64,000 bases of DNA from Paraflavitalea soli (GCF_003555545.1 NZ_CP032157.1:7754546-7818545); one strand, 5' to 3'. Counted from the first letter of the stretch, positions 44,864 through 53,256 are shown. The notes: generated from the sequence alone by a model not told the origin. Made by a program: numbers and translations.

Positions 44864-45047
44864 GTAACCAAAACTAACTGCTTATGAAAAATAGATAAAG
44901 AACTTTTGTTTATTTGTTGTAATTGCTGATGTAAAGATGCACCGGAATAGTTGCCTGAAAAAGGCCCGGGCGTCCATTGGGAACAATCAATCGGCGAAAA
45001 AGGAAAAACAGTCGTCGGGGTTAATGTCAGCCTTTCAAAGGCTGTTG

Positions 45048-45117
45048 TCAGGCTGAGCCTGTCGAAGCCGGGTAAAGGGTGGGCGCCTTTCAAAGGCGGC
45101 TCACCCTGATCTAAAGG
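45048..45117 (+). repeat. Composite palindromic repeat (copy 4)
   Basis: TGAGCCTGTCGAAGCCG, the core hairpin 45076-45107 (AGGGTGGGCGCCTTT / AAAGGCGGCTCACCCT, with one base missing on the left arm) and GATCTAAAGG repeat the order seen at 2022-2109. The flanking genes here are on the minus strand. Confidence 0.75.
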
Positions 45118-45126
45118 TGGCATTTC

Positions 45127-45168
45127 TCGTTGCTTCGTTGCCTGGTTGCCTCATTGCCTGGTTGCCTC
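45127..45168 (+). repeat. TTGCCT low-complexity repeat
   Basis: A run of units such as GTTGCCTGGTTGCCTCATTG just past the stop of the LytTR gene. Similar text lies at 55885-55921. Confidence 0.55.
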
Positions 45169-45172
45169 CGCA

Positions 45173-45868
45173 TTACAGGATATTCATCCGTTTATTCAGC
45201 GCGCTGCGATAGGCATCTGCCACCGGTATAGGCTTCCCATTGATAATGAGCGCCCCATCCTGTATCGTCTCGATCTTGCTGATGGCTACTATATAGGAGC
45301 GATGCACCCGCAGGAATTTGCCGGGCGGTAACCTTTCTTCCACCGCTTTTAAAGTAGTGTGAATGGCATAGAACTTACCGGGCGTGTACAGCTTTACATA
45401 ATCACCCATGGCTTCGGCATAGAGAATATCCTGCAGACTTAGCCGGCGTACAATATTAGAGTCACGTATGAAGATGAATTCGTCCTCGGTAAACTTTACC
45501 TCTTCTTTGCTGCTGTCCAGTATTTCCCTCACCCGGTCGATAGCCTGTATAAAACGGGGCGGGGTGACAGGTTTCACAATATAATCGGCCACGTTGAGCT
45601 CGAAAGCTTCTGCAGCATAGTCTTTTTTGGAGGTAGTAAATACGATCACCGGACGCTTAGTACCAAGGTTTCTTGTTAGTTCCAGCCCGCTCATACCCTG
45701 CATTTCTATATCCAGCAGCAAAAGGTCTACAGGCTGTTCCTGCAGCAGGTTCCAGGCTTCCATGGCATTGCTGCATTCTCCGGCAACCGTAAGGTCTTTT
45801 ACCTGGCTGGCCAATTGTTTCAGCGTAGTTCTGGCTATTTTATTATCGTCAATGATCAGGCAATTCAT
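45173..45868 (-). CDS. LytTR-family response regulator
   Basis: 231 residues from the ATG at 45868 (MNCLIIDDNK). A few upstream in-frame codons exist but do not resemble the family. The receiver domain (1-120) has acidic D7/D8, phosphoacceptor D53 in LLDIEMQG and the VFTTSKKDY segment. The LytTR DNA-binding domain (about 135-231) has FIFIRDSNIVRRLSLQDILYAEA and FLRVHRSYIVAI. These regulators usually pair with a membrane histidine kinase of the LytS/DUF-type. Here the nearest kinase is the hybrid kinase downstream, whose Hpt domain needs an external receiver. Confidence 0.93.
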   Translation of the reverse strand: MNCLIIDDNKIARTTLKQLASQVKDLTVAGECSNAMEAWNLLQEQPVDLLLLDIEMQGMSGLELTRNLGTKRPVIVFTTSKKDYAAEAFELNVADYIVKPVTPPRFIQAIDRVREILDSSKEEVKFTEDEFIFIRDSNIVRRLSLQDILYAEAMGDYVKLYTPGKFYAIHTTLKAVEERLPPGKFLRVHRSYIVAISKIETIQDGALIINGKPIPVADAYRSALNKRMNIL

Positions 45869-45911
45869 ATGATAAATATAATTATTCCGAGGCAATTGCC
45901 TGCCAGTTAGC

Positions 45912-46865
45912 TCAACAGTTTATTAAGTGGCAAGGGCTGCCATCCGTTTCTACCTGGATAGTAGGATGCTGAACGTTTTGCGCCCTGGTAATTTCCCGTG
46001 CTTTTTGCAGCAGTCCGTTGAGGCCGGACATATCCACCGTGGGATTGACCACCAGGTGAAGAGACAGGATGTTTTTTTCGCCATCCATGCTCCAGCAATG
46101 TACATCGTGAACGCCTGTAACTCCGGGCAGCTTTTTGAGTTCAGCCACAATAGCCTGGGCATTGACGCCCGCAGGAGCCGCCTGGAGAAAGATCTTCAGG
46201 GCAGTCATAATATTCCGGGATGCATTATAAAGGACGAACAGGCCAATACCAACCGACAACAAGGGATCTATCCAATACCATTGTGTAAAGTACATAATGA
46301 TGGCGCCCACCAATACCGCTATCCAGCCAAGCGCATCTTCCAGCAGGTGCAGCATAACCGCCCGTTGGTTCAGCGAGTGTTGCTTTCCCTGCCGCAACCG
46401 CAGGATGGCCAGGCCATTGAACACCACGCCTGCTATGGCCAGCCACAATACCCCCGTGGTCTTTACTGCTTGCACCGCAAAGAAACGAGGTATCGCTTCT
46501 GTCAGGATAACAATGGAGCCAGCTATTAATATCAGGGAGGTGAGGAAGGCTGCAAGAATAGAAAACCGCCGCTTTCCATAACTAAACGTGTCTGTTCTTC
46601 CCTGCCCTGATTGTTTTTCCAATACCAGTGCTGCCCCAATGGCAATGCTGTCGCCCAGGTCATGGATGGCATCTGAAAGAATAGCCACCGAATTCGTGTA
46701 CAATCCGCCTATAAACTCTATAATAGTAAAGAGCACATTAAGCACCAGCGCCACCCGCATATTGCTCACTACAGGGTGAACATGCAGGGAGCCGCCATGG
46801 TCATGTCCCTCGTGTGAGCAATGGCCGTGTTCGTGCGTATGTGCTTGTTTTTCCGCGTGTTTCAT
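45912..46865 (-). CDS. Cation diffusion facilitator (ZitB/CzcD-like)
   Basis: 317 residues. The start is a His-rich tail (HTHEHGHCSHEGHDHGG) probably loading metal. Six membrane helices follow. The metal site residues are in SDAIHDLGDS (TM2) and HLLEDALGW (TM5). The C-terminal cytoplasmic domain (about 230-317) has VHDVHCWSMDGEKNILSLHL. Such antiporters export Zn2+, Cd2+ or Co2+ against protons. It lies 43 nt upstream (in transcription) of the LytTR gene and could share its transcript. No metal-responsive regulator is adjacent. Confidence 0.93.
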   Translation of the reverse strand: MKHAEKQAHTHEHGHCSHEGHDHGGSLHVHPVVSNMRVALVLNVLFTIIEFIGGLYTNSVAILSDAIHDLGDSIAIGAALVLEKQSGQGRTDTFSYGKRRFSILAAFLTSLILIAGSIVILTEAIPRFFAVQAVKTTGVLWLAIAGVVFNGLAILRLRQGKQHSLNQRAVMLHLLEDALGWIAVLVGAIIMYFTQWYWIDPLLSVGIGLFVLYNASRNIMTALKIFLQAAPAGVNAQAIVAELKKLPGVTGVHDVHCWSMDGEKNILSLHLVVNPTVDMSGLNGLLQKAREITRAQNVQHPTIQVETDGSPCHLINC

Positions 46866-46925
46866 AAGGCAAAGTGACGATAAAACACCTTACGTAACAA
46901 TGCAGGCATCCGGGTAAAGGTTGGA

Positions 46926-47789
46926 CTATTTGCGGTATTTCTGCCTGAATTGTACCGGCGAGAGCCCGGTTAGCTTGCTGAAAAGACGGGTAAAATAGGT
47001 ATGATCCTCATAGCCCAGCAAATGCGCAATTTCCTTCACCGTATTGTCGGTATAATAGAGCATTCGCCTGGCCTCCAGTATGATCTCCTGGTGGATCCAG
47101 TGGCTCACCGGAAAGCCGGTGGCCTCTTTCACCACTTCATTGAGCCAGGCCGGCGATATATTGAGCGCCGCTGCATACTGCGAAGGACTTTTCATGGTTT
47201 TGAATTGCTGCTGAAGCAGGCTCCGGAATTGCCGCGTGATGATCTCTTTTCGCGCATCCTTCCGGTCGCCGGCTTGCACCGGTTCCTGGTAGGCGGCGGC
47301 AAACAGGCTGATGCACGCAGCTGTGAGCGACCGCAGCGTATGTTCATGGAAAGGCGTATCGGCATTGCTCTCGTATACCTGCTGGAGCGCCGTGATGCAG
47401 ACCTGTAGTTGTAAGATGTCGGTGGGAGTGATGCCGATAGGATCGCGTTGACGCGGGGCGTTTTGAAATACAGCGCGGAAGGTTTCATCCATCCAGGAAA
47501 CGTCGAGGGCTATAAACCAGGCGATGGTATCTTTTTCAGCAGCGAGTGATTGATGTACCTGGCCGGGAAGGATGCTTAATATGGCAGCGTCTTGTACAAC
47601 GATCTGCTCAAAGTCTACCATGATATGGCTGCGTCCTTTTTCCTGGAAGATCAATACATAATGTTCATCACGGTGGGCAGCGTGTGCAGTTGGTTCACCG
47701 GCGTTGGTATGATCGGCCCGGAGTATTTCAACCCCGCAACTGCTTCTTTCACGAAGGGAATAAGTAGGTATGGAAACATTTGATCTCAC
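46926..47789 (-). CDS. AraC-family transcriptional regulator
   Basis: 287 residues. An N-terminal cupin-like sensing domain (about 40-150; HRDEHYVLIFQEKGRSHIM) is followed by the double helix-turn-helix (about 190-287; SPQYAAALNISPAWLNEVV, then VKEIAHLLGYEDHTYFTRLFSKLTGLSPVQFR). The gene starts 7 nt after the HxlR stop, so both are one operon on the minus strand. Its targets may include the YceI genes on the other side of the shared control region, which is an inference. Confidence 0.9.
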   Translation of the reverse strand: MRSNVSIPTYSLRERSSCGVEILRADHTNAGEPTAHAAHRDEHYVLIFQEKGRSHIMVDFEQIVVQDAAILSILPGQVHQSLAAEKDTIAWFIALDVSWMDETFRAVFQNAPRQRDPIGITPTDILQLQVCITALQQVYESNADTPFHEHTLRSLTAACISLFAAAYQEPVQAGDRKDARKEIITRQFRSLLQQQFKTMKSPSQYAAALNISPAWLNEVVKEATGFPVSHWIHQEIILEARRMLYYTDNTVKEIAHLLGYEDHTYFTRLFSKLTGLSPVQFRQKYRK

Positions 47790-47796
47790 AGCACGG

Positions 47797-48168
47797 CTAT
47801 GCTTTTTCGCTGGTCATAGCGATCTTTCTATGCCGCAATCCCCACACCGCCATACTGTCCAATACAAGCGTCAGGGACTTGCCTGATTTCGTAAGCTCAT
47901 ATTCTATACAAACCGGAATGGTATCATATACCGTACGTTTTACCATGCCATTCAATTCCAGTTCTTTAAGCTCTTTCGACAGCATGCGGGCAGTAATATT
48001 GGGTATGCAGCGCTCCATTTCCCGGAAACGTTTCTTACCAAATAATAAAGTTCCGATAATCGGCAGTTTCCATTTGCCATTCAATACATTGAGGGTGTCG
48101 TTCACTGCCAGGATGAATTCTGATGAGCAGCTTTTAACATTTTTTAACTCTTTCTCAAATGTCGACAT
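47797..48168 (-). CDS. HxlR-family transcriptional regulator
   Basis: 123 residues from the ATG at 48168 (MSTFEKEL), because the family core starts just after it. An upstream ORF extension lies in the AT-rich control region. Winged-HTH: NDTLNVLNGKWKLPIIGTLLFGKKRF, ITARMLSKELKELELNGMV, then the wing VKRTVYDTIPVCIEYELTKSGKSL. The Cys in KSCSSEF near the N-terminus is where many redox- or electrophile-sensing members have theirs. It is divergent to the YceI genes and is followed by the AraC gene. The 34-bp palindrome 23 nt upstream is its likely operator. Confidence 0.92.
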   Translation of the reverse strand: MSTFEKELKNVKSCSSEFILAVNDTLNVLNGKWKLPIIGTLLFGKKRFREMERCIPNITARMLSKELKELELNGMVKRTVYDTIPVCIEYELTKSGKSLTLVLDSMAVWGLRHRKIAMTSEKA

Positions 48169-48190
48169 ATTGAACAAATTTAGTATATTG

Positions 48191-48224
48191 CTATACAAAA
48201 ATATACCGGTATACTTTTGTATAG
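48191..48224. promoter_or_regulatory. 34-bp palindrome, candidate HxlR operator
   Basis: The arms CTATACAAAAATATA and TATACTTTTGTATAG around CCGG match except for one position. The right half-site ACTTTTGTATAGT recurs at 48230-48242 and, as ACTTTTGT, at 48253. The three copies of TACTTTTG (48212, 48229, 48252) also fit the -7 consensus TAnnTTTG for the + strand, so the regulator would sit on the YceI promoter. TAAATTTG on the minus strand (48175-48182) could be the HxlR -7 box. Confidence 0.6.
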
Positions 48225-48317
48225 TGCTTACTTTTGTATAGTAAAGGTAAGTACTTTTGTCACGGAAAAAGAAAAACTGAAAAGAAGCCTTTTTAAAAAA
48301 ACAAAAACAATCACCCA

Positions 48318-48893
48318 ATGTTCAAAGCAATTACTGCGATTACAGCAATCGCGCTGTTATCATTCACTTTACCATTTGCCGCTTCCTGGAAAGCCGACAA
48401 TGTGCATTCAAGATTTGGATTCAGTGTTACCCACATGGGCATTGCTACCTTCAATGGCAGCTTCAAAGATTACAAATTAACACTCAACAACCCCGGTGCT
48501 GATTTTACTGATGCAACCGTTGAATTGACTGCTGAAATAAAGAGCATCAATACCGACAACTCCATGCGTGACGAGCACCTGCAGAGCGCCGATTTCTTTG
48601 ATGCCGCCAAATACCCCCAACTCACATTCAAGAGCACTTCCTTCAAAAAGACAGGCGCTAAGACCTACAAAGTGACTGGTGATCTTACCCTGCATGGCGT
48701 AACCAAGAAAGTGGAACTGGATGCTATTCATGTTGGCAATGCCGTTAATCCTCAAAGCAAGAAGGATATGGCTGGTTTTAAAGTAACCGGCGTTATCAAA
48801 CGTTCAGATTTCGGTATCGCTACCGGCTTCCCTACAGCTGCATTAGGTGACGAAGTAACCATCACTGGTGATTTTGAATTCATTAAAGACTAA
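48318..48893 (+). CDS. YceI-family protein 1
   Basis: 191 residues. The signal peptide ends FAAS (about 19). The lipocalin-like YceI domain is typical: WKADNVHSRFGFSVTHMGIATFNGSF, TVELTAEIKSINTDNSMRDEHLQSADFFDAAKYP, DLTLHGVTKKVELD. The fold binds long isoprenoid or amphiphilic molecules, sometimes with a quinone-related role. It is the first gene after the HxlR control region, and a second YceI gene follows 64 nt later. Confidence 0.93.
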   Translation: MFKAITAITAIALLSFTLPFAASWKADNVHSRFGFSVTHMGIATFNGSFKDYKLTLNNPGADFTDATVELTAEIKSINTDNSMRDEHLQSADFFDAAKYPQLTFKSTSFKKTGAKTYKVTGDLTLHGVTKKVELDAIHVGNAVNPQSKKDMAGFKVTGVIKRSDFGIATGFPTAALGDEVTITGDFEFIKD

Positions 48894-48957
48894 TCAGCAG
48901 GTAGATGAAAGACCTTCGGGCCTTCCATCGGGCAAGTTTAATAACAAATAAGTACGG

Positions 48958-49491
48958 ATGAAAAAAGTCGTTTTATCTTTTGCAACACTGCTGGCCCTTA
49001 CAGCAGTGTTTGCCTTCTCAATAGCCAGCAGTTGGGATATCAAAAAAGACTACAGCATTAAGTTCTCTGGTGAAGATGCTTCCGGCATTTTCAAGACCTT
49101 TACCGGTAGCATCGTTTTTGATGAAAAGAACCTGGCTACTTCTAAGTTTTCTGTAAATATTGATGTAGCATCGATCAACACCGGTAATGGTATGCAGAAT
49201 AAGCACGCCAAAGGCGAAGAATGGTTTGATGCGACGAAATATCCGCAGATCGTATTCAACTCCTCCAGGATCACCAAAACGGCCACTGGCTGGCAAACCA
49301 CCGGCACATTGGAAATACGCGGTGTGAAAAAAGAAGTGACCATTCCTTTTGCTTTTGTGCCTAAGGGCAATGAGGCAGTATTCTCCGGAACCTTCAATGT
49401 GAACAGGAGCGATTATGGTGTTGGAAAACCCGCTACAGGAGCAGCAGCAGTGATAAAGATTGAAGTGTACGTGCCTGTTACTAAAAAATAA
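48958..49491 (+). CDS. YceI-family protein 2
   Basis: 177 residues. The signal peptide ends FAFS (about 20). The YceI fold is shown by YSIKFSGEDASGIFKTFTG, VDVASINTGNGMQNKHAKGEEWFDATKYPQIVF (conserved in the family) and LEIRGVKKEVTIPF. It differs from the first copy in length and sequence, and lacks the VTHMGI turn. A short membrane-protein gene follows 11 nt after the stop. Confidence 0.92.
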   Translation: MKKVVLSFATLLALTAVFAFSIASSWDIKKDYSIKFSGEDASGIFKTFTGSIVFDEKNLATSKFSVNIDVASINTGNGMQNKHAKGEEWFDATKYPQIVFNSSRITKTATGWQTTGTLEIRGVKKEVTIPFAFVPKGNEAVFSGTFNVNRSDYGVGKPATGAAAVIKIEVYVPVTKK

Positions 49492-49502
49492 AACGTACCA
49501 AC

Positions 49503-49925
49503 ATGTTTAAAAGATCATTTTTGCTTGGCCTTGTATCCGGTCTTTTGGCGGGCGTAGCCTCCCTGATCTATGCCAAGGTGTATTACAATTCCCTGGGCGT
49601 TGATTTCTCTGCCGTGGCAGCTACTACTTCTATTTTGGCAGCATCGGTATTGGGTGGCGTATTGGCAGCAATAGGCTACTGGCTGTTGACTAAGTTCCTA
49701 AAAGCCAAAGGAGAGATCGTATTCAACTTCCTGTTTACGATATTGACCTTTGTGAGCATACTGGCTCCATTGGCTACCAGGCTTCCCCTCACCGTGGAAA
49801 TGCCGGAGTTATTTCCCGGCTATACAGTGCCCATGCACTTTTTCCCGGCGCTGGCCTGGTTTACACTCAAGCCATTGTTCATACAACAGACCATCAAGGA
49901 TTATGACAGGCCCACAGGCGCCTGA
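49503..49925 (+). CDS. Small four-helix membrane protein
   Basis: 140 residues with four predicted membrane helices (SFLLGLVSGLLAGVASLIYA; VAATTSILAASVLGGVLAAIGYWLL; IVFNFLFTILTFVSILAPL; TVPMHFFPALAWFTLKPLF). I know no function for this small membrane protein. It lies 11 nt after the second YceI gene and so belongs to the HxlR-controlled unit. A hairpin with T-run directly after it ends the transcript. Confidence 0.75.
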   Translation: MFKRSFLLGLVSGLLAGVASLIYAKVYYNSLGVDFSAVAATTSILAASVLGGVLAAIGYWLLTKFLKAKGEIVFNFLFTILTFVSILAPLATRLPLTVEMPELFPGYTVPMHFFPALAWFTLKPLFIQQTIKDYDRPTGA

Positions 49926-49950
49926 TCCTGAAATGGGTCTATACATAACG

Positions 49951-49986
49951 AAGGCTGCTCATGCATGGGCAGCCTTACTTTTTTTT
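49951..49986 (+). terminator. Terminator after the YceI unit, overlapping the FdhF 3' end
   Basis: AAGGCTGC / GCAGCCTT arms (49951-49976) are followed by ACTTTTTTTTAC. The right arm and T-run lie inside the last codons of the converging FdhF gene (stop at 49959-49961). Confidence 0.75.
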
Positions 49987-52280
49987 ACTAATATCACCAC
50001 GTGCTTGGAAGTAGGCGTATTGCTTTTATCCGCCACACTGTTGATCGGCACCAGCACATTGGCTTCCGGAAAATAAGTGGCCGTACAACCCGCCGGAATA
50101 GCATAAGGCACTACGATGAATTGGTGCGCTGCTCTTTCCACACCGTCATGGTAGTTGAACAGGTCTACCACATCACCCTTGTTCAGGCCCCGTGCCGTCA
50201 TATCTCCCTGGTTCATCATGATCACCCGGCGTTCCTGATAAATGCCACGGTAGCGATCATCCAGGCCATAAATAGTCGTATTGAATTGATCATGACTCCG
50301 GATCGTCATCATCAGCAATTCTTCCTTGCCCAATACCAGTAAGGCAGGTGAGGCTATATTAAATTGTGCTTTGCGGCTGGCCGTATCAAAATTTCCTTCC
50401 CGGTTGCAATTGGGCAGGTAAAATCCACCCGGTATACGCACCCGTTCATTGTATTGCTCAAACCCCGGGATCGTCTTTTCAATATCATCCCGTATATGAT
50501 CATAATGCTCCAGGTACTTATCCCAGTTCACCGTACTGCGATCGCCCAGCGTGGCTTTGGCCAGCCGGCATACGATGGCCGGTTCACTCAGCAATTCATC
50601 CGATACAGGCGCCAGGATGCCTTTGGATGATTGTACTACTCCCATAGAATTCTCACAACTTACAAACTGGTCTTCCCCGTGTTGCGTATCCTTATCACTG
50701 CGTCCCAGGCAGGGTAGTATCAGCGCTTCTTCGCCATGCACCAGGTGGCTCCGGTTTAGTTTGGTGGATACATGAACCGTGAGTAAACACTTACTCAACG
50801 CCGCTGCGGTATACTGGGTATCGGGTGTAGCGGACAGGAAATTACCACCCATCGCAAAGAATACTTTCCCCTGGCCATTGTGCATGGCTTTGATAGCATC
50901 CACCACATCCCAGCCGTGCGCTTGCGGTGGGGTAAAACCAAAGTTATCACTGATAGACTTCAGGAAGCGGGCAGAAGGTTGCTCATAGATGCCCATCGTT
51001 CTGTCGCCCTGCACATTGCTATGGCCACGTACCGGGCAGGTACCGGCTCCTTTTTTGCCGATACTGCCTTTTAGCAATAATAAATTGACGACCTCCTTAA
51101 TAGTATCTACCGCATTCTTGTGTTGCGTGAGCCCCATGGCCCAGCAGGCAATGATCTTCTTTTTATTTTTCAGCAAGGTGGCTGTTTCCTGTAGCTGCAC
51201 CAGGTCAATACCACAGGCCTGCACCAGTTCATCCATGTTTTGCTGCTGCAGGTGTTGCCTAAGTTCGGCATAGCCCAGTGTATTGGCTTCGATAAAAGCA
51301 TGGTCCAGCACCGTCCCGGGTTCCTGTTCTTCAGCCTGCAGCAATAATTTCTCCAGTGCTTGCAGCAAGGCCATATCCCCATTGATCTTCACCGGCAGGA
51401 ACACATCGGTGAGTGGTGTGCCTATGTTCAACAAACCTTTCAGTTGTTGAGGGTTATTGAAGCCCATCAATCCCGCTTCGGGCAATGGATTGATCGATAT
51501 GATAAGTGCACCATTGGCCTTTGCTTTCTGCAGGGCCGTCAACATCCGTGGGTGATTGGTGCCGGGGTTTTGCCCCAGTATCATGATCACTTCTGCTTCA
51601 TATAGGTCTTCCAGCTTCACCGATCCTTTACCAATGCCCAGCGATTCTCCCAGTGCTACGCCACTGCTTTCATGACACATATTGCTGCAATCCGGCAGGT
51701 TATTCGTGCCGTATGCCCGTACAAACAACTGGTAAAGAAAAGCCGCTTCATTGCTCGTGCGTCCGGAAGTATAGAAAATAGCTTCATTGGGCGAGTCCAG
51801 TTTATTAAGTGTAGCAGCGATCTTCTCAAAAGCAGCATCCCAGGTGATGGGCTGGTAATGCGTAGCCCCTTTGGGAAGATACATGGGTTGGGCGATGCGT
51901 CCTTTGCGCCCGATCTCAAAATCCGTGAGGCCCGCCAGTTCATCTACAGCATGTTGTGCAAAGAATTCAGGGGTTAATTTTTTAGCCGTCGCTTCATCGG
52001 CCACCGCCTTGGCGCCGTTCTCACAGTATTCTGCTATACCGCTGCGCTCATCATCCGGATCGGGCCAGGCACAACTGGGGCAGTCAAAGCCACCTTTCTG
52101 ATTCAGTTTTCCCAACGCCTTCAAACCCCTGAACAGGCCGGCTTCGCCGAATACATGTTGCAAGGCGTGTAACACAGCAGGTGTACCTGCAGCACTTGTT
52201 TTCACAGTGCCTAGTTTCAACCCCGTAAAGATTGTCGGGTTTTCTGCCCCTGGTATAGGTGATGTTTCCTTGTTATCCAT
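49959..52280 (-). CDS. FdhF/YdeP-family molybdopterin oxidoreductase
   Basis: 773 residues from the ATG at 52280; an upstream ATG would overlap the FdhD gene deeply. The N-terminal part has GGFDCPSCAWPDPDD, and the molybdopterin domains show FYTSGRTSNEAAFLYQLFVRAYGTNNLPDCSNMCHESSG, then QNPGTNHPRML and late GDMTARGLNKGDVVDLF. It is of the formate-dehydrogenase/YdeP type. The N-terminal Cys pattern is shorter than the 4Fe-4S motif of classical FdhF, so direct formate oxidation is uncertain. It overlaps the FdhD gene (8 nt), which supplies sulfur to such cofactors. Confidence 0.9.
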   Translation of the reverse strand: MDNKETSPIPGAENPTIFTGLKLGTVKTSAAGTPAVLHALQHVFGEAGLFRGLKALGKLNQKGGFDCPSCAWPDPDDERSGIAEYCENGAKAVADEATAKKLTPEFFAQHAVDELAGLTDFEIGRKGRIAQPMYLPKGATHYQPITWDAAFEKIAATLNKLDSPNEAIFYTSGRTSNEAAFLYQLFVRAYGTNNLPDCSNMCHESSGVALGESLGIGKGSVKLEDLYEAEVIMILGQNPGTNHPRMLTALQKAKANGALIISINPLPEAGLMGFNNPQQLKGLLNIGTPLTDVFLPVKINGDMALLQALEKLLLQAEEQEPGTVLDHAFIEANTLGYAELRQHLQQQNMDELVQACGIDLVQLQETATLLKNKKKIIACWAMGLTQHKNAVDTIKEVVNLLLLKGSIGKKGAGTCPVRGHSNVQGDRTMGIYEQPSARFLKSISDNFGFTPPQAHGWDVVDAIKAMHNGQGKVFFAMGGNFLSATPDTQYTAAALSKCLLTVHVSTKLNRSHLVHGEEALILPCLGRSDKDTQHGEDQFVSCENSMGVVQSSKGILAPVSDELLSEPAIVCRLAKATLGDRSTVNWDKYLEHYDHIRDDIEKTIPGFEQYNERVRIPGGFYLPNCNREGNFDTASRKAQFNIASPALLVLGKEELLMMTIRSHDQFNTTIYGLDDRYRGIYQERRVIMMNQGDMTARGLNKGDVVDLFNYHDGVERAAHQFIVVPYAIPAGCTATYFPEANVLVPINSVADKSNTPTSKHVVILVKKSKAAHA

Positions 52281-53100
52281 GTTGTACACGTTTACCGCCA
52301 CTATAAATATTAAAACGTTGGTTGCGCAAGAATCCCACCAGCGTAATATCATTTTCCTGCGCCAGTTCCACTGCCAGGCTGGAGGGGGCGCCCACAGCCG
52401 CCACTACTTTTATACCAGCCATCGCAGCTTTTTGTATCAACTCAAAACTGGCCCGTCCGCTTAAGAGCAGCACTACATTGTGCAGCGGCAATTGGTCCTG
52501 CAGCAAAGCCGTACCAATCAATTTATCCAGCGCATTGTGCCGGCCTACATCTTCCCGTAGCATAAGCAGATCACCATTATTCGTAAACAAGGCTGCTGCA
52601 TGCAGACCGCCCGTACTGCCAAACACCGCCTGCTCATTTAATAAGCGGGCAGGTAATCCATGTAATACTTCCGATGGTATAAGCAGACTATCTGCTTCGT
52701 CCCTGAAAATGGAGACAGTTTTGATGGCGTCGATACTGGCCTTGCCACATACCCCGCAACTGGAAGTGGTATAGAAGTTCCGGTCCGCCTGTTGCAGTCG
52801 TGGCATTACCTCCGGGTGAAGGGTTACACGCATGGTGTTCATCCCCGGAAACGTGGGAGAGATATAATCAATTTGCTGTTGGTGTTGGATGATCCCTTCG
52901 GTAAACAGGAAGCCGGCGGCCAGTTCTCCGTCGTTGCCCGGCGTACGCATGGTAACGGATACGCTCCTTTGTATACGCTCCTGTCCATACAGTAATTGTA
53001 TCTCCAGCGGCTCTTCAATGGCCAGTACATCATCCGATATTGATACCTGCCCTGCCTGCACTTTCTGAATGGTGAAGGTGCTTACTGCATTGATTTCCAT
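52273..53100 (-). CDS. fdhD: FdhD sulfurtransferase for molybdenum cofactor
   Basis: 275 residues. FdhD takes sulfur from IscS persulfide and passes it to the bis-MGD cofactor of formate-dehydrogenase-type enzymes. The catalytic Cys pair is in SSCGVCGKAS, here as CxxC. Other family wording is LAIEEPLEI, AAGFLFTEGI, HAAALFTNNGDLLMLREDVGRHNALDKLIG and LLLSGRASFELIQKA. It overlaps the FdhF/YdeP gene by 8 nt, so they are translationally coupled. A second molybdopterin protein (24464) is elsewhere in the window but belongs to a different cofactor class. Confidence 0.95.
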   Translation of the reverse strand: MEINAVSTFTIQKVQAGQVSISDDVLAIEEPLEIQLLYGQERIQRSVSVTMRTPGNDGELAAGFLFTEGIIQHQQQIDYISPTFPGMNTMRVTLHPEVMPRLQQADRNFYTTSSCGVCGKASIDAIKTVSIFRDEADSLLIPSEVLHGLPARLLNEQAVFGSTGGLHAAALFTNNGDLLMLREDVGRHNALDKLIGTALLQDQLPLHNVVLLLSGRASFELIQKAAMAGIKVVAAVGAPSSLAVELAQENDITLVGFLRNQRFNIYSGGKRVQHG

Positions 53101-53160
53101 AAAAGCCCTGTTATTGTACCTGAAAGGTACCTCTATTTTAAGACTTCAACCTTAGCCACT

Positions 53161-53245
53161 TATCTTTGTTAGGACTTTCGTGAATCGTCAAAGCGAACGG
53201 CTCGTAGCTCATAACTTGTCCCGCCATAGCGGGAGCTCGCAGCTC
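53161..53245 (+). promoter_or_regulatory. Candidate -7 box and repeat before the glucosidase gene
   Basis: TATCTTTG at 53161-53168 is a -7 candidate for the glucosidase. 53199-53245 holds a GGCTCGTAGCTC repeat, also at 24338, with an embedded palindrome CCCGCCATAGCGGG near 53220. Confidence 0.4.
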
Positions 53246-53256
53246 AATTTAATACC

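Noticed and set aside
44870-45000. Short minus-strand ORF of about 31 codons upstream of the hairpin at 44842
   Set aside because: No hydrophobic helix, family look or start context; it may be only untranslated leader.
45927-46529. 200-codon open frame antisense to the CDF gene
   Set aside because: The CDF metal-site motifs are on the other strand across this stretch.
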